Shown one piece after another: positions 23,224-35,444 of a stretch of DNA of 64,000 nucleotides. The notes beneath the pieces were generated by a model, which had not been told where the DNA came from, searched no databases, and worked only from the letters and a program-made list of their open reading frames with translations. The stretch's first letter is position 1. Each line of letters opens with the position of its first letter. Location of the stretch: NCBI GenBank assembly GCA_950106755.1, contig OX467088.1:7486001-7550000 (forward strand), in the 5' to 3' direction. The stretch is from Climacium dendroides. Its lineage: Eukaryota > Streptophyta > Bryopsida > Hypnales > Climaciaceae. Both the position numbers and the translations under genes were made by a program.

Positions 23224-26200
23224 CTAGAATTTTTCAAACCTTGCTTAGAAGAGAATAATAAAATCCAAATTTTACATGGAAGTGTGCAATAGTTGCAAAA
23301 AGAGAATTAAGATTGTTGGTTGGCAAGTTTTTGGGAGAAGGCTCTTGAAACGGAGGAGGGGGGGGGACATTTCTTCAACATAAAAAAAACTATATTTTAA
23401 GACATTGAGACTTGAATGTTTTTGGTTGCTTTTAGTTTGACAACAAAGCAAAGCATCTCCGAAAATGTAGTTTCTTCCAGCTCAGTCATATAGAAGTGAA
23501 AGCATCATGAAAGTTAGTAAAGGTAATTCTAATTCTTCAGAACTTGGAGATTCATTTATGATTCTTGATGGATCATGGATGTTTGCTCTAAGTGATGCCA
23601 AACTCTTAGCACCCAAACTCCCTATCCAAAACAAAACACTACTAGAAAATTTAGTTTTTCTGCTGTTTTGGTCGCGTTGATCCGGTCAAAATTTGATTAG
23701 CTCAAGTATCTTGATTGTTGGTTGTCTTGTTAAGTCTTTTCAAATAAGATTTCAATAGTGACTAGTGGCCCTTTCTAATAATAGAAGTTTCCATTGTAAG
23801 ATTAAACTTGCTACGTAACATATGTACATTTGTCAACAACTCTTGCAATGTTGGAAGTTAGTAATCACTTCAAATATGTCAGTAATGGTTTCCATTATTG
23901 TGGATTCGTCTTTATGATTAAGGATAGAGATTGATTGACTTTTTAATTAGAAAATTGAGAAAATATGGGACACAATATAGTATTCACCTTTTATTAAAAT
24001 CCTTTAATCCCAAAGATGGAAGCATTCAACTTTGAAGCTTTTGCCTTCTCACAAATGTTGAATCCCATTTATATAATGCCATTAGTTAAGTGGGGGAAAG
24101 TGGAAAACAAATTTCAATTAAAAAAATTTCAATATCTACTTCCAAATTGCAAACCCACATATATACACATTCACCATTCAAAGTTGATTCAATCATATAT
24201 ATTGGAAAGCATCACTTTCAATGAAGTTTGAATCTCACTACTATATGACAAGGTAAAACTCAATACCTTGTTGGAATTCAATTTCTACATGATATTTGTG
24301 GACATCAAGATTGGAATTTAGAATAGAATTTAGAATAGGAGAATGAAAAAGTGGTTTTGAAAAGACAATAGATTTTAGAATAGAATTTTGAATAGGAGAA
24401 TGAAAAAATGGTTTTGAAAACACAATATACATTTCTAGAGAACCAACCAACTCAAAAACCTAGAGTTTTGTTAAAACCTTAGGCAACAAGTTGGATTTTG
24501 TGCATCTTCTCAATTTTCAAATTTCTCTCTACGCAACTCATTCTTACAAAGTCATTAAAGCTACAAAAGTCACCAACATAGCCATATTTGTTAAATTGAG
24601 ACTGTAGCCCTATTATTTGAGATTTCTATTCTAACAAATAAAAAATTTATAAACATATCAACCTTTATAAAATCAAAGGTTTGTGAATGTAGTGACATTT
24701 TAAAGTCTCAATTCACCAAAAAAATTCAACATTAAACACTTATTATCATCTAAATGTAAAGTTAAAGATAATATGAGATAGCAAATTGTCTCATTTTAAT
24801 GAATATGGCCTTTGAACTCAACACTATTGTTTGTATTAGTTAGTTGTGGACTCAAGTCCTCAACCTCCTTTGGACATCAATGTGTTATTTTTGCTTCTTC
24901 ATTTGCACATGCCACATATGATGATCAACACTTTTTCATCCAATACAAATTCCAATCTTGTTGCATTGGTATTATTATTTTCAAGAGCTAACAACCAACT
25001 ACATGAGCCACTTTTTGACCCAAAATAAGTAATTGATGTTCCATCTAACCAAGGTTGTAGAATATTGTGAAAGTTTGGAAAACATGAATGGAGACATCCA
25101 ATTGTACTACATAAGTTCATTCCATCAATGTATCTTATAATTGTAACAACAAAAACTTGTGCTAATTTGAGAATTATGTAAATCCATGAGATACACTTAT
25201 AGAGAAGTTCACAATACTTTAGGTAATATCAATCTAATGTGGTTCTACATTTATGTTCATAAAATCACAAATAGTGTGAATATCATCCAAATTTCATCCC
25301 CTTCCATTGACATTCATCCATAATTTTGATATGAAATTTATCCACATTTACAAACTATTTTCACTAAATTCATCCAAATTAATGTTCACAAGTAGGTCTT
25401 GCACTGTTTAATTTCTTGCAATTCATAACATTGTTTACCAATGAGACAAAGGTCCTTTTTGCATCCTTCCTTGAAGAGGGCCCTCTAGTGAACCAAAATT
25501 GTCTTATATGGCTCCTTAGCCAACCTAGTAGCCAACTCCAATTTTTGAATTACCTATTCAATCCCTTTCCAAACATTTAGCAAAATATAATTCCACTTGG
25601 CATTGGGAGGACCTAATTGCTTGGTTATACAATGCTACCAAAGTATAATTCTTCTTGGCATGGGGAGGCTGCAATTGCCTTGTTATACAATGCTACTGTA
25701 CGTTTATGTTAGATTCAACACTTTGGTATAATTAAAATAATTTAACTTAGGCATTTGGACAATTTGACAATTTGATCTAATTTTCTTGGCTTTTAGCATG
25801 TTGCTCTATCTAATTTTTCGACCCTTTAATGAAATGATTTGATTTTTTTTATTCATACATAAATGTGTTCCATTTTTTCCTAAATTTTCTCAAGAATAAT
25901 TTTCAATTGATTCAAAATTTTCAACAATGAAATTTTTTCAGATTTTTAGAATTATTTGTGTAATTTTTTGTATTTTAAACATGCTTCAATTTTCCTTCAT
26001 CATTTACAAAACTAACCTACAAGTCAACAATTCCTAAATTGGCTAAAATTAACTGAGTTTCTACCCAAACAATCCTTGTGCTACTAGTACATTATAAAAA
26101 GGGCCTTTAATGGAGACTTTTTAGTCAAAATTACAACAAACAATAGAAATTGATAGACAATTTGTAACTTCCTCCACTGACATTGAAATTAGCATCTACA

Positions 26201-26618
26201 TTACAAAAAAATTTAGGCCTCGAAAAGGCCGCAAGTTTTGAAACCCCCTTTTACAATTATAGAGGAATTGAAACTATTTTTTTTATTGTTTATTATTTTT
26301 TAATGACAACAGCTGATGTGACACTATTGGTGCCACGTCAATGCCACATCAAGTTTGAGTATTTTTGAGTATTTTTTATTTTTTAAACATTTTTTTTTCA
26401 ATTTAAAAAAAAAAATATTTTTCCTGTACTTGAACTGAGGCATGCCAAAAAACAAAACCTTAATGGCCTTTTGTAGGGTTTAGATTTTTTCTCATGTTTA
26501 GTCCATTTTATATTACAATACTTCCAATAATCCTTCACAACTTGCAAAATCCTTTCTTTCCTTTTGATTTTTGTACTACTCACTCTCAAGGTAGCCAAAT
26601 TTGATGTTTGTCTTGAAG
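23224..26618. other. AT-rich intergenic DNA with small tandem duplications
   Basis: No gene is supported. Two local duplications are visible: about 60 bp twice at 24311-24428 (GAATAGGAGAATGAAAAA repeated) and about 65 bp twice at 25573-25694 (TATACAATGCTAC repeated). A G-run of ten sits at 23358-23368. Open frames up to 75 codons lack family features. Confidence 0.45.
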
Positions 26619-27145
26619 GTAGCATATTGCACTAAATTCCATAAACTAGGTAGCATATTGCACTAAATTCCATAAAATAGATAGCATATTGCACTAAATT
26701 CCATAAATTAGGTAGCATATTGCATTAAATTCCATAAATTAGGTAGCATATTGCACTAAAGTCCATAAACTAGGCAGCATATTGCACTAAATTCCATAAA
26801 ATAGATAGCATATTGCACTAAATTCCATAAATTAGGTAGCATATTGCACTAAATTCCATAAACTAGGCAGCATATTGCACTAAATTCCATAAAATAGATA
26901 GCATATTGCACTAAATTCCATAAATTAGGTAGCATATTGCACTAAATTCCATAAACTAGGCAGTATATTGCACTAAATTCCATAAAATAGATAGCATATT
27001 GCACTAAATTCCATAAATTAGGTAGCATATTGCACTAAATTCCATAAACTAGGCAGCATATTGCACTAAATTCCATAAAATAGATAGCATATTGCACTAG
27101 ATTCCATAAAATAGGTAGCAATTTGAACTAACTTCCATAAACTAG
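26619..27145 (+). repeat. Minisatellite, 17 x 31 bp, with 93-bp higher-order period
   Basis: Seventeen head-to-tail copies of a 31-bp unit (GTAGCATATTGCACTAAATT, then CCATAAACTAG) fill 527 bp exactly. Variants of the unit's end and start (AAACTAG/GC, AAAATAG/AT, AAATTAG/GT) cycle in a fixed order over most of the array, giving a trimer period of 93 bp. The outermost copies are most diverged, as expected when unequal exchange homogenises the centre. Confidence 0.93.
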
Positions 27146-27192
27146 TTCTGGGATCACTGCTACAGGTAGGGTCTGTTGCTAACTGATTTTAC

Positions 27193-27327
27193 CTTGAGTG
27201 CTATTCTAGTATTTTGCTGTGGAGTCGGTGAATGAAGTTCCGCCGATGCCTGAGCTCCAGATGTGTGGCCAGCTGAACTTTCCGCGCTCGCAATCAACCG
27301 AAAGTTAGTGACACAAATGGGAAGCAT
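27193..27327 (-). CDS. Possible first coding exon, unknown gene
   Basis: ATG at 27327 opens 45 codons (MLPICVTNFRLIASAESSAG...), ending in phase 0 at a CAAG/GTAAAA donor (27192). A CTACAG acceptor-like site lies a short distance upstream in the presumed leader. The peptide is Ser/Ala/Thr-rich and basic-ended, so a targeting peptide is conceivable. Reading on, the minisatellite begins within 50 bases, so any second exon would lie beyond it or has been lost. The length is short enough to be chance. Confidence 0.25.
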
Positions 27328-29860
27328 GGCTTTGATCTTCCCTCCTGTAGTCAGTCAATCATACAGAATTCAGATACTTGCATGGCTCAGATCGCCGTGG
27401 TTCTACAGTAAGTAAGACTTTATAAAAGTCTGGCCTTCATCCATGGATTGCAGTTCAGTGCGTGACGGATTCAGTCGTCCTCTTCTGCTTTTCATTTGAA
27501 TGGGAGCTCGAATGTGATTCGGCAGGGAAGCATGCAACTGGGTCATCCTTCCAATGGTGCGCCCGGGGGAGCTTGTGGAAGCAGAAGGCCGCAGGGAGGA
27601 AAAAATCCCGGACACCTTGTGGCGCAGCCGGCTTCATTACGATGATTCATGGGCAGATTCTGTGTCCTGAGGCACAATCAATTTCTTCCACTCCGACATG
27701 TCCATCTCTCTCAAGACTTCGTTTTCCCCCTTTCAAATTCACGCTGCTCGCTGTGATTTTTAACCCAGGAAGTACGCCGCGGACAAAAAGTGCCTGATGA
27801 ATGACGTAAAGGGAAACTATTGAAATGAAACTGAATGAGGTATGCACCTGTTCATCTGGGAATCTGATCATTTTTGGAAAACTATTGTGGGAATTGGGTC
27901 GCGGAGAGAGGTAGTGAATACCCCGAAAATTGGATTCCTCCATAGATAAGTGCATTCTTTGTTTCTATAATTTGGCTGAAATTCATTCATCAGACACGTT
28001 TTGATCTCTGCCCCCATTTACATATGGGTGGCCTCATTGTAACACCAACGAAATCAACCACTAGAATTGTTTAAATCCTTGAACTGGCCATTGATCGACC
28101 ATGCCCAAAGGCTCTATACGAAAACCCAGCCCAATTTGCATTTGAATCACATGGCTGCTTAATTTTGACAAACTTTTGGGTCCAACAACTTGAGTCCTAG
28201 CCAAATTTTTTGGGTCAACCTCACCCGGAGATCCAATTGAGGAACTTTGGAATCAAACATGTGCCCGAACACTTGAACCGTATGATGGAATAAGCTATTC
28301 GCGAGTGAGATCTTTGATGAGAGATGAACGATCAAGGATCTCCGATCACAATTCGAGAGTTGGAAACCAATGACCGAGAGACGCACATTGCATGGCGACC
28401 CAATTCTCATTTGCTGCAACACGCATCACTGCCCGCTTTCCTTGAAAATTTCTGCATCGCAATACGTTAGTGGATGTTCAATGAATCTAAGCTTAGTGGA
28501 TGTTCAATTGGTCCAGGATGTTCATGAATCTAAGCTTAGTGGAAGTTCAATTGGTCCCGGATGTTCACGGCTTTACAATTTTGCATTTGTTACCGCCTGA
28601 TTACATTCAAGTCCCTCCGATCCACACGTGTTTGCGTAAAGAGGGCTCGAGCTTATCCAGTTGTTGCGTGCCAGACGGAAGGCAAGGCATAGCCGAAGCG
28701 CCAAGCATCTTGGAGCGTGGATGATCTTTTCCCTATTTACTCCGTAAAAGAGACTAACGAAACGTCTTCTCTTGTGATTTCTCTACAATTGTTTACAACT
28801 CGCAACTCAACAGACGACCTCGTAGACCAATTCCTGATTACATTACGTTAGTCTGTTTCAAATTTGTTGCTCGATTGGAAATTTATTGTTCGGTAGGAAA
28901 ATTTGTTCTGTTTCAAATTTGTTGTGCAATTGGACATTTGTTGTGGTATTGGAAATTTGCTGTTCGATTGGAAATTTTCAAGCGGGAGAAGTAGTTTGGT
29001 TTTGGTATATGCCTGTGCAATTTGATGTCGTTTCAGTGTTGCTGTTATTGCTGGTATTTTTTCTTTGCTGGTGAGGTCAGTGTAAGGAATAATCGTGAAT
29101 GTTTGAGTGAGGGCTGCAGATTCGACGTGTCACGTGTTGCATCTTGGTTTCGGAGAAGTTTTTTTGGTGTTCGGAGTTATTTTCTGACTGTGACAATGCA
29201 AGCGATCGGGTATTCGTCGAGCTTCACAAGCGGAGCGCCATGGATTGGAATGCGAGGATCACGTTCCCCTTGCAAGCCGCGTGCTAGGAATTTTTCTGCA
29301 CAAGGCTCTCTGACAGTCCCGGTACTTCTTCGCTCTCTCGTGAGCTTGCTTATTATGAGTTACATACGAAGTGTGAATTACGAACCTCAGAGAACTTAGT
29401 CTGTCCAAGAACAAGTTACTTAGTCTGTTCTTTCGTAGTAATAGAAAGGCTCATATATAAATTCGTCGCTCCGGTGGCTTTCGTTATAAAGCCTCTCGAT
29501 GTGTTTAAGCAGGGCGAGGACGAGGGCTCATCAGTAGACTACGACGACGTCGCAGCACAGTGGCTTTCAGCCGACTTCTTGGACTTGCGGGTGCGATCCT
29601 CCGGGTAAGTCTTCTGTTGCCCCCAACTGTTGTGTGTCATCTTTTGACGAAATTTCCACTCAATTTCCTTTTCTTTACCAGGCGCATTTGTGTTTTCCAA
29701 TTTTGCGTAGAGAAATTGCGATTGTGCAGAGAAATTGAGAAACTGGGATTGCGGCTCAAAGTCTTGTCAGTTATCAAGCTATGTTCGTGCAAGAAAATCA
29801 AGATCTGTACAGAGCTTTAGTCGTGCGACCCAAATCTCGCACTCTTTTCTAACTGTTTCG
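27328..29860. other. Moderate-GC island without a firm gene model
   Basis: The segment is more GC-rich than its surroundings and has many splice-like sites. Minus-strand open stretches at 27455-27637 and 27647-27955 share one frame, separated by a single stop. A + strand stretch of about 100 codons without ATG runs from about 29290 to 29597, crossing a GGTAAGT donor near 29589. CATATATAAATTC near 29453 could be a TATA box. A 43-bp duplication (GAATCTAAGCTTAGTGG) lies at 28481-28566. It may be promoter and 5' region of the frame at 29861. Confidence 0.3.
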
Positions 29861-30440
29861 ATGGGCACCAGCTTGATATGCAATGAAGCTATTCAAGCAC
29901 TTCGAAGTCATTTCCAGAAAAAGGACGAGCATCCGACCGCGTCCGACGTCAATAGTATGCCGAGCACCGCAGTTCAGCATTCACTTGAGGTAATTAAGTA
30001 CTTCCGGAAGTCTTTCACAGATCCTGTTTCGAGTTTCGTGATTCACAATTACATGATGAGCAGCATTTCCGCAAAGGTTGCCGGGAAAGCGGGATAATAA
30101 TTGTAGTTCTATTCCGATTTCCGATTTGCAGTTTAGTACTAATTTAGAAGTTATTTAATGTTTTCAATCTTTGCGTGCGTCCCTACCTGTTCCGAACCCA
30201 GAGTCTTGAAATCGCAATTAAAGATGGTATAAAACAGGAAATTCCTTATCCCAGTGACCCTGCATTTCCGCTGTAAGGTTGGATATCTACGAACAAGCTT
30301 GCTTACGTACCACCTTTGGCTACTCAAACAACCCCGGAGTGCCATTTTTCTAAAAGTCGTTGAATATTTATAATTTTCACAGGATGGAGCACCTTCAGCC
30401 TATCAAGGAAATCGGACTCGAGCCCTGCCGAATGTGGTAG
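29861..30440 (+). CDS. Candidate three-exon small gene, 85 aa, unknown function
   Basis: Exon A starts at ATG 29861 (MGTSLICNEAIQALRSHF) and ends at 29989 (129 nt, phase 0) before GTAATT. Exon B, 30202-30272, follows CCCAG and precedes GTAAGG (includes IKDGIKQEIPYPSDPAFP). Exon C, 30383-30440, follows TTTTCACAG and ends at TAG. Lengths 129 + 71 + 58 give exactly 86 codons with consistent phase at both junctions and canonical GT-AG ends. The upstream frame stays open to about 29735, so the start could be earlier. I do not recognise the product; it is soluble, with no signal or membrane segment. Exon C also has a 50-codon open alternative frame. Confidence 0.35.
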
Positions 30441-30597
30441 TCCTCGACGAAAACTTTTCTCAGTGGTACAACTCTAGTGGCAAGTACACGACAACAACGA
30501 CTTGCAGCTTCTTGGACGAGTCATTTTGCTGAAGCGTCCGAGGAGCCTCATTCGTTGAGGAGCACAGCCTAAACCCTGCAGACTTTCAAAGTGAAAG

Positions 30598-30861
30598 ATG
30601 TTGGCGAGTTGTGATACTCTCGATGTGCGTGGCTCTCTTCACAGGGAAGTACAGTTTTGCCTCAAATTTTGGGAGGTTGTAACATATGTGAATAAATTGA
30701 GATTTCCTCTTGTAATTTATACTGGAGTACCTTCATCTTGGAAACTGCATTTCAGTCAATTTCGTGAAGTTTTGGCGGCCGTATTCCACCATATTGGCAC
30801 TTTCAGATTGCGCGGCCAAAATGAAAATCTACATTTGTCCCAGTTAATATTAGAGCATTAA
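30598..30861 (+). CDS. Small ORF, 87 aa, uncharacterised
   Basis: Begins at ATG 30598, in the same moderate-GC island as the preceding candidate gene. The translation has mixed composition with no domain I know. The segment near 30754-30790 carries a diverged copy of a motif (GTCAATTTCGT...) repeated twice more, at 30959 and, inverted, at 31118. The ORF may therefore be part of a repeat rather than a gene. Confidence 0.2.
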   Translation: MLASCDTLDVRGSLHREVQFCLKFWEVVTYVNKLRFPLVIYTGVPSSWKLHFSQFREVLAAVFHHIGTFRLRGQNENLHLSQLILEH

Positions 30862-30941
30862 TTGTGTAGATGTATGTCACATTTGGGGGAGATTTTAACG
30901 AAATCGGCGATGTCTGCATCGCTGCATAATTCGTTGAAAGC

Positions 30942-31184
30942 ATGGCAGATCAAGAAAACGTCAATTTCGCTAAATTGGAGCGATTCCAACGCCACAAATT
31001 GAAACTTATTTGGTCATACAGGCCTAACAATCTAGGGCAGGTATGGGTTTCTATTTCAGAACAGGTGTTCCAAAAGATGCCGAAGTATTGGAATGCCGCC
31101 AATTTAACGAAATTGACGTTAGAACGCCTTGTTATGAATAGATACAAGCTTGATTTGCACTGGAGGAACTTTAATAGCAAGTGA
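30942..31184 (+). CDS. Small ORF, 80 aa, built over an inverted repeat
   Basis: ATG at 30942 (MADQENVNFAKLERFQRHKL) to TGA. Two 33-bp arms (30959-30991 and 31086-31118) inside it are inverted copies, 27 of 33 identical. The minus strand over the same region is also open for 76 codons and encodes NVNFVKLAAFQ, mirroring the plus-strand NVNFAKLERFQ. Such symmetry is expected from an inverted repeat rather than two genes, so I rate the chance of a real protein as low. Confidence 0.2.
   Translation: MADQENVNFAKLERFQRHKLKLIWSYRPNNLGQVWVSISEQVFQKMPKYWNAANLTKLTLERLVMNRYKLDLHWRNFNSK
30959..31118. repeat. Inverted repeat, 33-bp arms
   Basis: Left arm CGTCAATTTCGCTAAATTGG... at 30959-30991; right arm at 31086-31118 in reverse complement; six mismatches. 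A further direct, more diverged copy of the arm lies near 30754-30790. The spacing of about 95 bp allows a hairpin. Confidence 0.65.
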
Positions 31185-33010
31185 ATAGCAACTTATTACT
31201 GTAGCAAGTTTTCCAGCTCTGTTTCAAAACCTACGCATCCGTCGGAAGCATTATTCAGTCTGCTGCAGGCATATATACCTCTGTCCTAATAATTTCCCCT
31301 ATTTGCGTTGTACATCTCTCTCTTTCAGTTCCAATTCTTTGTCGGATCCACTGAAGGTTGTTGTATACAGTATTCCTTGAGTTAAGGAACTGATGATACA
31401 TTCATACCCAGAATATGTCATGATATGTCGGCCAAGAATAAATCTGTACAGTACAGAAAAGTTCGGGTGTAAGTCCTCAAACGAACATTTTCAAAAGAAT
31501 CACCCATATAATTAAGTAAAATTTCGGGTATTTGAATATAAAAGTTTCTATAATGATGATACTACTACACAAATTTGGGATATCAGTATGCCATTTGAAA
31601 TCTAAAATCGGTTCACCTAGTATGTTAACTATTCTATCCCAAAGATACAGTACTTAGAAATTGTCCTCTACAAGATGTTACATCAATGTTCTTGGTTCGA
31701 TCACGAGTACGAACTGTTAGTTTTAGTAAGCAATTACCATTGCACACGATTTCACTTGTTCAAACCACCCTTAATTGACACGCGTGTTTTAACACTAACT
31801 TCCGTGGCAATTGTTTCAAACCAAGTTTTATTTATTCATATTGTTGTATACTTTCATTTCCAATTCATTCAAATTGTAACGACGAGAAGACTTTCCAGCT
31901 TTCTCATGATGCCATGTTGTGCGTTTGTTTGTTCACAACACACTTCGGAGTGTTAAAAGTCTAGCACTTGATAACGGCAGCTAGGTTACAGGATGGATGC
32001 ACTCGTGATGAAGCCCGAGTGACCAAGTTACAAGAAGAAAGCCTTACCCACCATTCTGGTGGACGATTTAAATCCCACATTATTGCTGAATCGCATGGGA
32101 GTCTATATCTATCTGTGAACCTAACTAACATCAATCCATTACCATTTTCCTATCTGGAACCTGAGATCTATACCTGTCCTAGTTTTCAGAACCCTGAGCT
32201 CCCGAATGCCACAATCTTAGCGCTCTCAATCGCGCCGATTTTAACCAATTTGACTAGAACTCTACTCTACGTGACACGAAATCGTTTTCTAAAATTCATC
32301 TCCTTTCGATCGATCACCCTCGCCATAACTGAAACTCAACGTCGTTTGTTTTCAATGCAATCAATTTTTTGAAGAAGACAGTGTGTTCTTGGCACCCCTA
32401 AACCTACCCTTCTTCGCTAATCGCTACAGATCAAAGTGTCAAAAATTAGGTCATATCACCCCAAGTGTGATATATCACACTGCGTTGCGGTCGACCAAGC
32501 GTTGCACCCTCCAACCTATGGTTTAACACATTGAAGGACTTATAGAATTCTCAGAGGGCCGAATTGTGATGAGAATCACAAGATGAATTGCAACGCAGAC
32601 GACGGCTTGCGACAGTGGCTTACACACTCCGCTTATCCCCGCTTACCAGCGGATCAGCCTATCCAAGGTCATCCAGTTTTTCTCCACAGGACTTCAACAT
32701 TCGATAAGCGATTATTCTCGCCTAATCGATGAAGATTCCGTGATTGACCAACACAAAATCCCAGAACAAGAAGAAATCTCGGTGTAGCATTGGATGATCC
32801 CGCTAGGCACACGGCAGCACCCACTGCACACAACGGAGTACACCACACCGAATCTCATAGTGGATTCCCTGTAAGTGAGGATTCCAGCGAACCTCAACAT
32901 CTGCGATACATGGTGGATTCAAACGTGAGATTCTCACAGTAAAGGACTCATGAGACCCATTGTTGTACAGTGTCATGTTTCCCCTTCTGGGGTTCAGAGT
33001 TTTGCCCTGA
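31185..33010. other. Intergenic DNA and 3' flank of the ammonium transporter
   Basis: No firm gene. Open frames at 31675-31956 and 31968-32372 (+) lack recognisable features. An 18-bp perfect palindrome lies at 32464-32481. The last few hundred bases before 33010 should hold the transporter's 3' UTR on the minus strand; no AATAAA is evident there. Confidence 0.35.
32464..32481. repeat. 18-bp perfect palindrome
   Basis: AGTGTGATATATCACACT equals its own reverse complement. It lies about 530 bases beyond the stop codon of the ammonium transporter. Function unknown; could bind a dimeric protein or be chance. Confidence 0.5.
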
Positions 33011-35444
33011 TCAGATGTGCAGTGTCGCTTGCCGGTCCGCATACGAAGCCGCGTGGCGCTGCTCGATGTCGGCCGCAATGGTGGTGGGATGCTTCGTGAT
33101 GTCGAACTTCTCCCCGTCGCCCCACAACGCGTACGCCTCCTCGCCGTGCTCCGCGTCGTCGCCCACCAACAAATGCTCCTCCGACATGCGCAGTGGCGTG
33201 ACGAGGCCGATGACGAACAGGATGAGCGTGGTGAGCACCACGTTCCACCCCGCGATGAACGCCGCGCCTGCTAGTTGTTTCAGCAGCTGCACGCCGCCGG
33301 TGCCGCCGTAGAACGCACCGTTGGTGTTCTTCACCGCCACGCCCAGGTAGGTGCACAGCGTGGGCTCCGCGAACAAACCCGCGCAGAGGCCGCCCAGCAC
33401 GCCGCTCACGCCGTGGGTGTGGATCACGCCGAGAGTGTCGTCGACTTGTTGCAGCACCCACCAGCGCTTGTGAAGGACCATCATCGTCCACCAGGGGATG
33501 CTGCCGGCAAGGATGCCCATGACCAGTGCTGTCCATCCCGGCACCAAACCTGCCAGTACCCATGGATACTTCCACCGTCAATCCATGCCGTGACTCTCTT
33601 CTCAAGACACAATGTCTAATCTGTACTCTACCACGTTATTATCTTAAACTTCTTAAACATTATGATGTTCTTCACTTTGAAAATTTATTGATTAGAGAGT
33701 AATTGAACAAGCTGCATCCAACCATTTTATGTAGGGTAGCGTGATTCAAGTATAACCTTGTTTTAGAATGTAGAATCGGGAATCCGCACCTGTAGTAAAC
33801 ACAGGCACCCCTAGATGTACCCTGATCAAGATGTTTCTAGTAGGGACATCTTGCAGCGGAGGTTATCGATTCTACATGTGTCCCCAACCTTGTTACATGG
33901 AATAACAGCCCTTGTCACCCTGGTGGCTCATGCCAGCTTGCTAATATGTCATTACTCACATATAACGAGGCTCTATTGTCACGTTCCTTGGACTACATGA
34001 GTGTTGTGAAAATGTTGATGTGCAATTGTGGGTTAGCGAGTGTAATTAATTACCAGCAGCAGGGGTGATGACCACGAGGCCGGTCATCATGCCTTGCACG
34101 GCCCCGATCACCGACGGCTTGCCGAAGAAGAACACGTCCAAGGTGGTCCATGTCAACAAGCTCGTGGCGGCGCAGACGTGCGTGTTGAGCACCGCCAGCC
34201 CCGCGATCACGTTCGCGCTGAACGCCGCGCCTCCGTTGAATCCCGACCATCCCATCCACAACAGCCCCGCGCCAGTGAGCACCAGCAGCATGTTGTTGGG
34301 CGGAAACCTCTCTCGGTCTTTCGGCAATCGCGGACCCACCTGCAAATCACAAGCATGCACGTTAGGTCAGAATTTACGAGCGCGATCACATCAATTGCAG
34401 CTAAGAATTCTTGTTGGGAGTGCATTCAACTATGAATTACACTCGTAATGGCATTGAAAATCATAGGGAAGCTATCGATCCTTGCTTTCCTTTCAGAAAT
34501 ATCAGCAGTTTCCCAGTTAATTTTGAATCAGGAAAAGTGGCAAGCAAGGAAAACCAGTGGCACAAATTTTCTGTGTGAACCGGGAATTGCAATCTGGGAA
34601 CCAGACATAGTCTGCCAGTGAATGTCATAATAACCGCGGTATTGTAACCAGTTAGCAAAAACGCAGTCCCCCAACCCCGAATCTGGAATAAATATTCGAC
34701 TGTAACAATGACCCCAATGACTCTTGCTCTCCCCACTAGTGTTGGATTGCAGTTTGGTGAGAGATGGAGACTGTGAAATCCTTAATAACTTACCCAGTAT
34801 GCGGCGACGAAGCCCGCGACCCCCGACGAGACATGGATGACATACCCCCCTGCGTAATCCAACACCCCCCATTGCCACAGGAACCCGCCTCCCCACATAC
34901 TAAACGCCCCGACGGTATACGAGAGCGTCAGCCACAGCGGACAGAACAGCATCCACGCCCGGAAGCTCATCCTCCCCAGCACGCTCCCCGCCAGCATGAT
35001 GAGCGTGAGCGCGGCGAAGAAGAACTGGAACAGCACCATGTCGGCCATCCCGAAGTACGTCTCCATGACGGGCGTCTCCAAGGTGCCGTTCTTGTGGTAA
35101 TGCGCAGTGGACGGCAAGGTAGCACGGGAGAGCAAAAATTTGTACCCCAACGCCGACCCCGCCTTCCCCCAGATGGGGACCAGATGCTCTCCGAACGCCA
35201 TGTCGTACGCCCACAACACCCAACAGAGCCAAGTTGCGGCGAACGCGTAAAGCGCCATGAAAGCTGAGTTCACGGCCCACTTCTTCTTCACAATGCTGCC
35301 GTAGAGGACCACCAGTCCTGGCATGCTTTGGATACCCACAAGGGTGGCGGCAGTCAGTTGCCATGCGTTGTCGCCTTTGTTGAGCCACTCGGGAGTCGCG
35401 CCGTAGCCGCTGTTGATGTACGCGGAGGGCACCGTGGTCGCCAT
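33011..35444 (-). CDS. High-affinity ammonium transporter, AMT2 type
   Basis: Plasma-membrane channel-like transporter that moves ammonium/ammonia into cells. Three exons on the minus strand: 35444-34794 (651 nt), 34339-34054 (286 nt), 33549-33011 (539 nt, TGA). All introns are GT-AG (GTAAGT...TTTGCAG; GTAATT...GGCAG), phases 0 and 1, joining into 491 codons, the usual AMT2 length. Start is ATG 35444 ([15 protein letters not shown]); an upstream TTG is in frame but not used. Features: [18 protein letters not shown] near the N-terminus; VLFQFFFA and GFNGG, positions of the two pore phenylalanines; [10 protein letters not shown] and [10 protein letters not shown] with the pore Asp and twin histidines; about 11 hydrophobic helices; and the C-terminal [21 protein letters not shown] regulatory tail. 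Coding GC is far above the flanks. All key residues are present, so it should be functional. Confidence 0.96.
33550..34053 (-). other. Intron 2 of the ammonium transporter
   Basis: 504 bp, donor GTAATT, acceptor TACTGGCAG, phase 1 (splits the Gly codon in PAAGLVPGW). It is AT-richer than the exons, and the only open frame in it (33815-34000, +) looks like chance. Confidence 0.9.
34340..34793 (-). other. Intron 1 of the ammonium transporter
   Basis: 454 bp, donor GTAAGT right after the Trp codon of AAYW, acceptor TTTGCAG, phase 0. The conserved junction AAYW/VGPRL supports the exact splice sites. Confidence 0.92.

Noticed and set aside
26619..27145. Regularly repeated 31-bp units as a CRISPR array
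   Set aside because: There are no unique spacers; units are head to tail with only point variants, and the window is plant nuclear DNA.
29290..29597. About 100-codon open stretch without ATG
   Set aside because: No start codon and no domain; it crosses a strong donor, so it may be leader sequence. Not called as a gene.
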